Positions 1-8,934 of a stretch of 64,000 bases of DNA are shown here, one piece after another. The notes under the pieces are model-generated. The model saw nothing but the letters and a program-made list of their open reading frames with translations, was not told the origin of the DNA and made no database searches. Made by a program: the position numbers and the translations under genes. This stretch comes from Streptomyces sp. NBC_01235 (GTDB lineage Bacteria; Actinomycetota; Actinomycetes; Streptomycetales; Streptomycetaceae): the NCBI RefSeq assembly GCF_035989285.1, contig NZ_CP108513.1, positions 6,138,001 through 6,202,000 of the forward strand. Reading direction: 5' to 3'. Every line of letters begins with the position of its first letter. Position 1 is the stretch's first letter.

Positions 1-1262
1 GCGAGGAGTTCGCCGTTCCGGCCGAGCCGCAGCCGCGCGTGGCCGTTCACCAGGTCGCCCTTGGTGGCGAGCTGGTCCTCCCAGATGCGGACGGCATGGA
101 TGGAGATGCGGTCCCTGGGATCGTCGACCGCCGCGTAGGCGTCCACTCCCATCCATTGGGTGAGATCCCGGTCCTGGTCGGCGGACTGCACGATTCCGTT
201 ACCGGGGTCCAGATGCCATCGGCCGGCACCGTCGATGAGCAGGGCGTCCGGGCTGCGTCCGGTGAGGCTCGCCCCGCCGCCGATCACCACCTGGCGCAAC
301 GGAAACTGCCCGGCCGCGAGCTGCCCCTCCAGCGACTGCACGGTGCGCTGACTGACCTGCGCGCGGTACTCCGCCCACTGCGCGGCGGCGGGTTCCAACT
401 GGTCGCGGGGGAGGGGGAGGCCGTTCTGGTCGTAGCCGGGGAGGGGCATGGTGACGTCCCGGCCGGCGATGAAGGCTTCTACCTGGCGTTCGGCGCGTCG
501 GGCTGCGTCGCGGGAGGCTTGGAGGGCGGTGGCGTCGGCTGGGGGGAGCTGTTCTATGGGGTGGGCGAGGGCGTCGACCAGACGTCTGGCGTCTGAGGAG
601 AGGGCCCGCCGCGAGATGTAGCGGCGGATCTCGGCGGCCTCTGATTCGGCCTCGTGTGCTGCCGTCTCGGACATGGCAGCCGTCGGGCGCATGCCGAGTT
701 GGTCGAGCAGGGACGAGAGCTGCGTACGGGCTTCGGCGCGTTCTCCCTGGGAAGCTTCCACCGCAGCGGCCCGGTGGGCGAGCCAGTTGAGCTCGGCGAT
801 GTTTCCGTGGTCCCGGCTGGACAGCTCGTGTCGATCACCGATCTCGGCGCCCTGTGTCAGGAAGTGCTCGCGTACCGGCGCCAGTCCCTCGCTGGACCGG
901 TCGTGCACGGCAAGGAGTTCGCCCACCTCGTGGGCCAGGACACGGGACAGGCTTTCGACCGGCAGACGGTCGGAGACGTGGACGATGTACTGGTCTGTCG
1001 TCGTGTTCGTCACGGTGTTGGCGACGGTACCCGACTCCATCGGGACGGCATCCAGCCAGATCGTGAGGGAGCCGCCCTGAGCGTCCTTCAGGAGGAAGTA
1101 CTGCTGCTCGTCCTTCGTCCGATGCCTGTCAAACGAGCCGAGTCGTTTTCCCAGGACGGCGGCGGACACCGCGCCCAGATCACGTTCTGCCGCTGCGATC
1201 AGGGCTGCCTGCTGTGTACGCAACTGCTCGTCAGTGAACTCTGCGGACTCCGGCTGCGACAT
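1..1262 (-). CDS. Partial toxin-like hypothetical protein (N-terminal 420 residues)
   Basis: The reading frame is open from an ATG at 1262 to the left window edge, so the C-terminus is missing. A GGAGG lies 9 nt upstream of the ATG, which fixes the start. There is no signal peptide or membrane segment. A conserved-looking block near residue 110 reads LAHEVGELLAV; it resembles a metalloprotease helix but lacks the second His of HExxH. Residues about 180-330 are helical and charged. Near residue 335 a glycine-rich VVIGGGASLTG stretch looks like a nucleotide-binding turn, followed by short Trp/His/Asp-rich segments. I do not recognise the family. The architecture resembles the body of actinobacterial polymorphic toxins, but this is inference. 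Plus-strand ORFs over this interval are codon shadows. Confidence 0.6.
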   Translation of the reverse strand, partial: MSQPESAEFTDEQLRTQQAALIAAAERDLGAVSAAVLGKRLGSFDRHRTKDEQQYFLLKDAQGGSLTIWLDAVPMESGTVANTVTNTTTDQYIVHVSDRLPVESLSRVLAHEVGELLAVHDRSSEGLAPVREHFLTQGAEIGDRHELSSRDHGNIAELNWLAHRAAAVEASQGERAEARTQLSSLLDQLGMRPTAAMSETAAHEAESEAAEIRRYISRRALSSDARRLVDALAHPIEQLPPADATALQASRDAARRAERQVEAFIAGRDVTMPLPGYDQNGLPLPRDQLEPAAAQWAEYRAQVSQRTVQSLEGQLAAGQFPLRQVVIGGGASLTGRSPDALLIDGAGRWHLDPGNGIVQSADQDRDLTQWMGVDAYAAVDDPRDRISIHAVRIWEDQLATKGDLVNGHARLRLGRNGELL

Positions 1263-1312
1263 TCCCCCGTACCTCCATGTACGTCCCCGTCAACGGCCCT
1301 TAGGATCATGTC

Positions 1313-1885
1313 ATGTTGACAGCGCGCTCAGCCTTCGAAGCTCACCTGTACATGGATCTGCATCCGTGCGAGTGCGGCTCCGGTGACTTCGATCGGCAGC
1401 ACCGGCTGGAGCAGCACGGCGATGACATCGTGGCGGTGTACGAGGGGCCTTGCCGGCAGTGCGGTACGACACGTCGTTTCGTCTTCCGTATGGCCGAGGA
1501 GATTCCGCCGCCTCCCCCTGCGTTCGGCGGCCGGGAACCGTCGCAGATCATCGATCCGTGGGAATTTGCCGAGGTCGGATTCCGTATCTCCGAGTCGACG
1601 GGAATCAAGCTGCTCAACACGCCGAAGTCCGAGCATGGAAAGTTGCGTGACGCCGTGGCTTACACGGTCGCGGCGTTCGAAGAGATCCCGAAATTCATTC
1701 CGCCTGGCCAGGACGCGGTACCTGCCTCTGCTTTCACATCCGAAGCGGGCAAGGCCGGGTATCGACGTGATCCGGGTAACTTCGACCGGGACATACTCGA
1801 GATGAACATCAAAAACGCGAGAGCTGTGCTCGCCAACATCGACAAGCACAGCACCCCGCCCGGCGGCGCCGCGTCCAAGGCGTGA
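1313..1885 (+). CDS. Hypothetical protein with N-terminal zinc-ribbon-like Cys pairs
   Basis: 190 residues from ATG 1313. The sequence has CECG near residue 19 and CRQCG near residue 47, a spacing that suggests a small zinc ribbon, followed by a Pro-rich link and a mixed alpha/beta domain. It is divergent from the toxin-like gene to its left, with only about 50 bp between starts, and its stop overlaps the start of the next gene (GTGA). Proteins with this kind of N-terminus are common singletons beside secreted or toxin-like genes in Streptomyces, so a role as partner or immunity protein is possible. The sequence does not show it. Confidence 0.6.
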   Translation: MLTARSAFEAHLYMDLHPCECGSGDFDRQHRLEQHGDDIVAVYEGPCRQCGTTRRFVFRMAEEIPPPPPAFGGREPSQIIDPWEFAEVGFRISESTGIKLLNTPKSEHGKLRDAVAYTVAAFEEIPKFIPPGQDAVPASAFTSEAGKAGYRRDPGNFDRDILEMNIKNARAVLANIDKHSTPPGGAASKA

Positions 1886-2199
1886 GCGGGGAGGGCGCGC
1901 GTCCTCGACGGCTTCGAGCATCGGACCTGCCTGAGGACGTGGTGAAAAAGCTCCTCTATGAGGTGAGGCTTCGTCTTGCGATTCCCGAGCGCAGGAATGA
2001 GGTCCGTTATGTTCTGCGCCATGTCTATGCCCCGGACGGAGGGCCGATCACCGTTTATCTGACCGTCGCCGCCGACGAGGTGAAGAAGTACGTTCTTGAG
2101 GTCGGCGGGACGTTTTCCGTCCGCGATGAGACGTGGGTCGTCGACCGAGTGGGCCCGATGAGCGATGACGTGCGGGTGGTTCTGCGCCTGGTGGAGTAG
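1882..2199 (+). CDS. Small hypothetical protein, coupled to upstream gene
   Basis: 105 residues from a GTG that overlaps the preceding TGA, so translation is probably coupled. The protein is soluble and charged, with a predicted alpha-beta fold and several long beta-type stretches (ITVYLTVAADEV, DVRVVLRLVE). No motif or family was recognised. It forms a two-gene unit with the zinc-ribbon gene, and both may serve the divergent toxin-like gene. Confidence 0.5.
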   Translation: MSGEGARPRRLRASDLPEDVVKKLLYEVRLRLAIPERRNEVRYVLRHVYAPDGGPITVYLTVAADEVKKYVLEVGGTFSVRDETWVVDRVGPMSDDVRVVLRLVE

Positions 2200-2311
2200 C
2201 GGAGCCGAGATCGGCTCCGGCGCCTCGATGAATTCCCTGGGGTCGGAACTCGGAGCGGCGGTTGGCTGCATGGGCACCCGCGGCTTGACCTGTGCCCCCA
2301 GGACCCGGGTC

Positions 2312-2545
2312 TCACCCCAGCTTGGCCAGCCTTGCCTTGAGCGGCTCGGCCGAGTGCAGGCTCACCGCCTCCTCGAAGAGTTCTCGTTCGACGAGGTGGT
2401 CGCGCCAGGGGTAGCGGACGTGCCAGCGGTCGACGACGTACTACAGGAGGTCGAATCGGCCCGCCTCGGCGATCGTCGTCGCGGCGGTCAGGCTCTGGCA
2501 AACGTCTCGTCGAACTCGTCGACCTGCGTTCACTCACGCATCAGA
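2312..2545 (-). pseudogene. Decayed gene remnant
   Basis: Reading right to left, the last 75 or so codons encode a gene-like C-terminus (RYPWRDHLVERELFEEAV and so on, ending AKLG then TGA). The frame is broken by an in-frame TAG where a Gln codon is expected (about 2444) and by at least one frame change near 2500. There is no start codon with a ribosome site. It lies just downstream of the 2562-3755 gene. The family was not identified. The overlapping plus-strand ORF has no ribosome site and looks like a shadow. Confidence 0.4.
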
Positions 2546-2561
2546 GTGGATCACGAGGCGT

Positions 2562-3755
2562 CTACCACAGCGAGGGCTGGTAGGGATCGTCGTCGGGGTC
2601 GACGTAAACAGGTGGCTTGGGAGCCGGTCTCGCGCTCGCCGGTGCGCTGCCTTCTATCGTGAAGGCGATCTCGTGCTGCGGTAGGGGGACCGTGACGTAG
2701 ACCGTCGGCTTCCCTTCGATCGTCCAGGTGGTCCTTGCGCCCTCGGGGACCCGCACGATGTAGTCGCCGTCGTCGAGTTCCATGGCGCCGCTGAACCGGA
2801 TGATGTCCTTGTGCGCCTGTCCGGGCGAGTGGAAATGTACGCGGCCGACGACCTCCCCCGAGGCGCGGACGACTTCGGCTTTCTCGTGCCACCCGCCGGC
2901 TTGGCCCTGGAAGAATCTGGGTGACTCCAGTCGAGGAACGCCGCCCGTCCGGTTGTACGTCAGCCGGTTCAGGTAGACCGTAGCGGTTTTGCGGCCCCAG
3001 TCACTTGTGCTGATGCGTATGCCCAGTTGGGTCCGCGCCAGATACGCCCCGTCTTCGGACGTCTGCTCCGCCCAATCGGTCCAGGCCGCCGTGAAGAACG
3101 ATGTGCCGGGATGGCGGTCGTCGACCGGACCAGCGGCCGATCCCCGGTCCATGGGGGGTGAACGGAACGTCATGGACAGGTTCGCACCGCCGCCCCAGAC
3201 GTCGTGCGCCGTTCCCACCGCGAGGGTGGCGCGCATGATGACGAACGGGCCGATGCCCGACTCGGGCAGCCAGTAGGCCATCCGATAGGGGTCCCTCTCC
3301 TCGAGCCGGATCATCGGATCGGTGAGAATCGAGCCTCGGGGCCGGTCGGGAAAGTTCTCGGAGTCCCAGCGGCCTTCCCACGTCGGTTCTCCCAACAACG
3401 AACGTGCCGCCGCCAGATAGGCCGGCCACACCTGCGCCGCCCGCTCCATCACCGCGGGGTTGTCCTCGGCTGTCCCGGCTTCGACGCCCCAGACCCGGTA
3501 GTCGACCTCACGGATGTTGAACCAATTGCCGGACAGCGGTTTTCCGGACGTGACGGTGAGGGCGAGCTCGCCTCCTGTGGCGGTCCGTACCCGAAAGGCT
3601 CCTTCCGGGCTGGTCCGCTCCCAGTTGAACTGGGCGTACCAGGCGTCCAGTTCCGGTTGCTGCGTGTAGTAGTAGAGGACATCCCGCCAGTTCAGCTCCG
3701 ACAGCCCCCGCAGTTCGGTGACGAATTCCTGCGGAGTGTGGTTCTGGTGGCTCAT
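2562..3755 (-). CDS. Protein of unknown family, paralogous to two genes in the T4SS-like operon
   Basis: 397 residues from ATG 3755, whose ATGA overlaps the stop of the DUF397 gene upstream; the longer ORF start is a shadow of that gene. Residues 1-190 (TPQEFVTELRGLSELNWRD, then WY..F.WE and an ERDPYRMAYW block) match the complete proteins encoded at 10185-10793 and 10831-11460 in order of motifs. Residues about 190-397 are extra: beta-rich, with a DDGDYIVRVPEGARTTW segment and a Pro-rich tail. No signal peptide is present. Membership of the XRE/DUF397 operon suggests co-control. Function unknown. Confidence 0.6.
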   Translation of the reverse strand: MSHQNHTPQEFVTELRGLSELNWRDVLYYYTQQPELDAWYAQFNWERTSPEGAFRVRTATGGELALTVTSGKPLSGNWFNIREVDYRVWGVEAGTAEDNPAVMERAAQVWPAYLAAARSLLGEPTWEGRWDSENFPDRPRGSILTDPMIRLEERDPYRMAYWLPESGIGPFVIMRATLAVGTAHDVWGGGANLSMTFRSPPMDRGSAAGPVDDRHPGTSFFTAAWTDWAEQTSEDGAYLARTQLGIRISTSDWGRKTATVYLNRLTYNRTGGVPRLESPRFFQGQAGGWHEKAEVVRASGEVVGRVHFHSPGQAHKDIIRFSGAMELDDGDYIVRVPEGARTTWTIEGKPTVYVTVPLPQHEIAFTIEGSAPASARPAPKPPVYVDPDDDPYQPSLW

Positions 3756-4080
3756 GGGTGCGCCTTGAGGTGCTTCAGGAGGGCGGCGAGGGACTCCGGG
3801 ACGGCGGCCAGGATGATGTCCGGGGTGTCGCTCTCGCGGAGGCGGATCGTTCCGTCGGGGGTGGGGGCGAGGTAGAGGCACTCGCCTTCGGGGCCGCCGC
3901 TGAAGGTCGACTTCTGCCAGGCGAGTTCGTCCATCGGGGAGTGGCTCATGGGTGCGCCTTGAGGTGCTTCAGGAGGGCGGCGAGGGACTCCGGGACGGCG
4001 GCCAGGATGATGTCCGGGGTGTCGCTCTCGCGGAGGCGGATCGTTCCGTCGGGGGTGGGGGCGAGGTAGAGGCACTCGCC
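3751..4080. repeat. 136-bp identical tandem repeat (offset 194 bp) in the DUF397 pair
   Basis: Bases 3751-3886 and 3945-4080 are identical, and similarity continues with scattered changes for another 40 bases. The repeat covers the 3' part of both DUF397 genes and their ATGA junctions. It indicates recent duplication or ongoing gene conversion. Confidence 0.9.
3752..3949 (-). CDS. DUF397 protein, copy b
   Basis: 65 residues. The DUF397 signature is clear: a W-x-K-S-x-F-S-G block, GECLYLAPTPDGTI, then RESDTP and a C-terminal helix. Members of this family are small partners of XRE/DUF5753 regulators in Streptomyces and occur beside RsbW-like ATPases. The start overlaps the stop of copy a (ATGA), and the stop overlaps the start of the next gene. 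The 136 bases from 3751 are identical to those from 3945, so the last 45 or so codons equal those of copy a. Confidence 0.85.
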   Translation of the reverse strand: MSHSPMDELAWQKSTFSGGPEGECLYLAPTPDGTIRLRESDTPDIILAAVPESLAALLKHLKAHP

Positions 4081-4131
4081 CTGGGGGCCGCCGCTGAACG
4101 ACGACTTCTGCCAGGTGAGTTGTTCAGGCAT
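3946..4131 (-). CDS. DUF397 protein, copy a
   Basis: 61 residues from ATG 4131, 11 bp after the stop of the XRE regulator. It carries the same DUF397 motifs as its tandem neighbour and differs only in the first 20 or so residues (MPEQLTWQKSS against MSHSPMDELAWQKST). DUF397 proteins are thought to bind or modulate the adjacent HTH/DUF5753 protein, as in the WhiJ/BldB-type modules of Streptomyces development. That function is transferred from the family and is not visible here. Confidence 0.85.
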   Translation of the reverse strand: MPEQLTWQKSSFSGGPQGECLYLAPTPDGTIRLRESDTPDIILAAVPESLAALLKHLKAHP

Positions 4132-4142
4132 TCGGGGCCTCC

Positions 4143-5024
4143 TCAAAGGGTGTAGAGCAGGTGTTGGATGAGGGCCAGCGAGTCCTTCACGGAATGTGCT
4201 TCCGGGGCCAACGATACGTCGACGGGGGCCAGGGCGTATTTGGTGAGGCTCTCGAACAACGTCCCGTACTGAGTCAGGCTTTCGCGGTCGCCCAAGTACT
4301 GGAAGCTGCCGAATTGTTCGAGCACCACGGTGCCCAGTTGGGCGACGGCGGGGAGGACGTGCACGAAGTTGCTGGAGAGGGCGGGGTGAGCCCGCGAGGT
4401 GAACGGGTAGATCTGCACGGTGACGTGGGGCAGTCGAGCCAGCTCGATGAGGCGCAGCAGCTGACCACGCAGCACTTCGGTGCCACCGAATCGCATATGC
4501 AGGGCGGACTCGTGGATCACGGCATGCACGTCGGGCGGGTCGTCGCGGGTGAGTACCTGCTGTCGTTCCATGCGGAACTCCAGAGCTTCCTCGATGCGTT
4601 CGAAGCCCAGGCCAGGGGTGGCGAAGATGGCTCGTGCGTAGTCCTCGGTCTGGAACAGGCCCGGGACGAGCAGGTGCTGGTGCATCCGTAGGGCCACGGC
4701 TCCTGCTTCCAGTTCCGCCATGTTCAGCGGGCCCTGCTCCATAGGCTTCTTATGGGCGGTCCACCAGCCCTTACCGGTGGCTTCGGACATGGCGACGAGC
4801 GCGTCGGTGTAGGTCTCATCTTTGCATGCATAGAGACGGCACAGCTCGCGGAGTCGCTCCGTGAGGATCGTCGTCTTCGCCGTTTCGATCTGGCTGAGCT
4901 GGGCCCGGCCCATGCCGATCCGCTCGGCGGCCTCACCAGCACTCAAACCTGCTTGTTCGCGCAGTTGTTTGAGTTCGTAGCCGAGTCGTCGCTGGCGTTC
5001 GGTGATGGTGGTGCGCAGTCCCAC
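4143..5024 (-). CDS. XRE-family HTH regulator with DUF5753
   Basis: 293 residues from a GTG at 5024, with GAGGAG 7 nt upstream. Residues about 12-70 form an XRE helix-turn-helix (LKQLREQAGLSAGEAAERIG, then GRAQLSQIE). Residues about 100-285 are the DUF5753 sensor domain (VPGLFQTEDYARA, then ESALHMRFGG and HVTVQIYPF). This is the typical WhiJ-like regulator that works with DUF397 proteins in Streptomyces. It heads a minus-strand operon with two DUF397 genes and the 2562 gene, and it is divergent from an RsbW-like ATPase across a 218-bp intergenic region, so both promoters lie at 5025-5242. Confidence 0.9.
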   Translation of the reverse strand: MGLRTTITERQRRLGYELKQLREQAGLSAGEAAERIGMGRAQLSQIETAKTTILTERLRELCRLYACKDETYTDALVAMSEATGKGWWTAHKKPMEQGPLNMAELEAGAVALRMHQHLLVPGLFQTEDYARAIFATPGLGFERIEEALEFRMERQQVLTRDDPPDVHAVIHESALHMRFGGTEVLRGQLLRLIELARLPHVTVQIYPFTSRAHPALSSNFVHVLPAVAQLGTVVLEQFGSFQYLGDRESLTQYGTLFESLTKYALAPVDVSLAPEAHSVKDSLALIQHLLYTL

Positions 5025-5242
5025 GGGTTACTCCTCGTCCGGTCGCCCAAAGTCTCTCCAGATCGGGTGAGTTCGTCCATCGATGTGGGTGATCGGCTTG
5101 AAAATTGTAAACCTCTATCTCTACCTTGGGTGTGGCATCGGTAACGCACCGAAACCATCCAACCTCCCCTGCCCATAAGCCGACAGAGCACCCGCACCCC
5201 GTGGGCGACGCCATCGCGGGGCACGTAAAGGAGCCGCCCGCC

Positions 5243-5698
5243 ATGAACCCAGCCCGCCGTGCCGCCCACCGTCCGGCTCAACTCGCCTGGGACTACAGCC
5301 TGTTCGCCCCGGCCGACGTCACCTCGCCTCGCGTGTGCCGGGACTTCGTGCGTGCCGTCCTCTTCACTCATGACCGGGAGTCCCTCGTCATGCCGGCGGC
5401 CTTGTGCACCTCGGAGCTCGTCACGAACGTGCATCTGCACACCAAGGGCACCGCCATGCTCCGGATCCGGCTCTCGCCGCCAGGGTTGCGGGTCAGCGTG
5501 TTCGACGAGAGTCCTGACCCGCCCGTCGTCACGTACCCGGCGGCCGGGGCCGTCGCCTGTTGGGGGAGGGGGCTCGCGCTTGTTGAGGAGATGGCGGATG
5601 TGTGGGGCGTCGCCGATGAGCGGGCGGGACGGTATGCGAAGGGGGTCTGGTTCGAGTTGGGTGGGTCGTTCCGCCCGAGGACGGGAGCGAAAGCGTGA
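5243..5698 (+). CDS. RsbW-like ATP-binding protein (HATPase_c)
   Basis: 151 residues from ATG 5243, with GGAG about 9 nt upstream; the longer ORF start at 5126 lacks a ribosome site. Motifs follow the GHKL fold: the N-box helix (LCTSELVTNVHLHT, with the usual second Asn replaced by His), the G1-type FDESPDPP segment and a G2-type WGRGLALVEEMADVWG. This is an anti-sigma-factor-type serine kinase, or an ATP-binding partner of the adjacent XRE/DUF397 set. It overlaps the following Uma2 gene by 4 bp. Confidence 0.85.
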   Translation: MNPARRAAHRPAQLAWDYSLFAPADVTSPRVCRDFVRAVLFTHDRESLVMPAALCTSELVTNVHLHTKGTAMLRIRLSPPGLRVSVFDESPDPPVVTYPAAGAVACWGRGLALVEEMADVWGVADERAGRYAKGVWFELGGSFRPRTGAKA

Positions 5699-6288
5699 AG
5701 GGCTCCTCCGTGGAGAAGGTGGTCTGGAAGGCGTGGAAGGCCATGGAACTCCCCGAGGGCTACCGCGCCGAGATCGTCGAGGGGGTGATCGAGGTGTCGT
5801 CCAACGGAGGCTTTGCGCATGCTCAGGTCGCCAACCGTCTGTGGGACGCCCTGGCGGATTTCCTGCGGGACAGCGAGTACGGAGCCTGGAGCGTCACGGA
5901 TGTGATCCACCGGCGCACGGCGTGGACTCCGGATGTGCTCGTCGCCCCTCGGGACGGGAAGCCGGGCGCAGCGAAGGGCGGACTCGGCCTCAAGGCCTCC
6001 GCGGTCCGGATGGTCGTCGAGGTTGTGTCTCCAGGCAAGCGTGACCAGGAACGTGACCGGTTCGGCAAGCGCCGCGATTACGCCCGCGCCGGGATTCCCG
6101 TCTACGTCCTCGTCGACGACTACGACGGCCAGGGCGCCGTCACCCTCTTCACCATGCCCCAGCCCGACAGGGCCGACTGGGAGGACATCCACCGCGTGCC
6201 CTACGGCACCGACGTCACCATCCCCGAAGGCCCCGCCAAGGGGTTCGTCATCGGTGAGGCGATCACCGGGCCCAAGCGGGGCAGCTGA
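5695..6288 (+). CDS. Uma2-family (PD-(D/E)XK-fold) protein
   Basis: 197 residues from a GTG overlapping the upstream stop (GTGA). The Uma2 pattern is visible: ELPEGYRAEIVEGVIEVSS at the N-terminus, VTDVIHRRTAWTPDVLVAP in the middle, VEVVSPGKRDQERDRFGKR, then YARAGIPVYVLVDDY. The putative nuclease residues are the Asp of PDVLV and the Glu of MVVEVVSP. Uma2 genes are numerous in Streptomyces; their biological role is not settled. It is co-transcribed with the RsbW-like gene. Confidence 0.85.
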   Translation: MKGSSVEKVVWKAWKAMELPEGYRAEIVEGVIEVSSNGGFAHAQVANRLWDALADFLRDSEYGAWSVTDVIHRRTAWTPDVLVAPRDGKPGAAKGGLGLKASAVRMVVEVVSPGKRDQERDRFGKRRDYARAGIPVYVLVDDYDGQGAVTLFTMPQPDRADWEDIHRVPYGTDVTIPEGPAKGFVIGEAITGPKRGS

Positions 6289-6312
6289 AGTCGAGGCGGG
6301 AGCCGAAGCCGC

Positions 6313-6576
6313 TCAGCCCAGTTGTTCCGTCGTCCCGTCCGGGTGGATCAGGAGGCGGATCGCGCCGCCGTAACGGTTGTCCGTGATGGTGGCCGGGGTG
6401 GGTGCGCCCAGTTGCTGGGCGCGTTGCTGGAGGATCGCCAGGACCACGTCCTGGATGTCGCCGTAGGGCGGGGCGGTGACCGGGACGCCGTCGATCAGGC
6501 CGGCGTTGGGGGAGAAGACGTGCACCTGGGCGTCCGCCGTGGAGGGGGGCGGGGGTGGCGGCGTCGGTTCGGTCAT
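6313..6576 (-). CDS. Small hypothetical protein, last gene of the T4SS-like operon
   Basis: 87 residues. A Pro-rich N-terminus (TEPTPPPPPPSTADAQ) is followed by a compact domain (DVVLAILQQRAQQLG, then DNRYGGAIRLLIHPDGT). It starts 34 bp after the WhiB-like gene on the same strand, which puts it at the end of the long minus-strand operon. No family was recognised. Confidence 0.6.
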   Translation of the reverse strand: MTEPTPPPPPPSTADAQVHVFSPNAGLIDGVPVTAPPYGDIQDVVLAILQQRAQQLGAPTPATITDNRYGGAIRLLIHPDGTTEQLG

Positions 6577-6610
6577 CGGGGTTCTCGGTTCCTTCCGGCT
6601 CGGTTCCGGC

Positions 6611-8119
<1,509 letters not shown>

Positions 8120-8246
8120 GTGTGTTGTCCCCCGTGGTGATCCGTGATCGGAGGGGACTCTAGAACGACCCGTCAACCAGGTGCAACGCATCTGCAAAGC
8201 ATGTGCCGATCTGGCACAGTGACGAGACGAAAAGTTCACATGGGCC

Positions 8247-8927
8247 TCAACTGTCCGCCGGGTCAGTGGCTTTGCGGGGCCGCAGACGGCCGAATGCCCG
8301 GCGGGCACGGACCGCAACCGCCTTCGCGCTGCTTCCGCGCAGCGCCAACACGCCGATCACTCCGAGGAATCCGAGCGGTACGCCCGCTTCTGGCAGGAAC
8401 ATCCCGACGACGGACGCGATGACGAGGATCACATCCGCGAGGAGGACGGTGACGCCGCGTCGGCCCGGGTGTTGCTTCACCATCCAGGCGCCGAGGAGGG
8501 CCATGCCGGCGAGGGCCCAGTAGCCGAACACCGCCTGTCCGCTGACGGCCGCGCCCGTGTTCCAGCGCGCCGCGTCGCCCGCGGCCGAGAAGTAGCCGGT
8601 GAGCGCGGCGGCGATGGTCGTCGAGGCCAGGGCCAGCAGCAGCTGGACACGGCGGCGGAGCAGCCAGACGACGATGCCGAGGACGATCAGTGTGGCGACC
8701 GCTACGAAGGACGAGCCGCTCTGCGAGGCCAGGGCGAACAGCGTGTAGGCGGCTGCGATGCCGAAGACGATGCGGGGGAGGAGCTTGACCGCCCAGGGGT
8801 CGTTCTTGTCCTGGTGGAGGAGGCGGCGGAGGAGGGTCTGCGGTGCGGCGGATGTTCGTCCCTGCTTGCCGGGGCGGGACTGCCGGGAGCGGGACTGCTG
8901 GGGGCGGGTGCGCGGGGTGCGGCTCAT
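8247..8927 (-). CDS. Multi-pass membrane protein of the T4SS-like operon
   Basis: 226 residues from ATG 8927, 7 bp after the upstream stop. An N-terminal Arg/Gln/Ser-rich cytoplasmic stretch of about 50 residues precedes about five hydrophobic segments (IVFGIAAAYTLFALA; VAVATLIVLGIVVWLL; LLLALASTTIAAALTGYF; VLLADVILVIASVVGMFL; and one more), and a basic tail closes the protein. It has no recognised domain. Its place between a candidate cargo gene and the WhiB fusion suggests an inner-membrane accessory of the secretion apparatus. Confidence 0.6.
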   Translation of the reverse strand: MSRTPRTRPQQSRSRQSRPGKQGRTSAAPQTLLRRLLHQDKNDPWAVKLLPRIVFGIAAAYTLFALASQSGSSFVAVATLIVLGIVVWLLRRRVQLLLALASTTIAAALTGYFSAAGDAARWNTGAAVSGQAVFGYWALAGMALLGAWMVKQHPGRRGVTVLLADVILVIASVVGMFLPEAGVPLGFLGVIGVLALRGSSAKAVAVRARRAFGRLRPRKATDPADS

Positions 8928-8934
8928 GGGCGGG

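Noticed and set aside
2165..2662. Plus-strand ORF of 165 codons
   Set aside because: Overlaps the decayed minus-strand remnant and the end of the 2562 gene, has no ribosome site and no recognisable protein.
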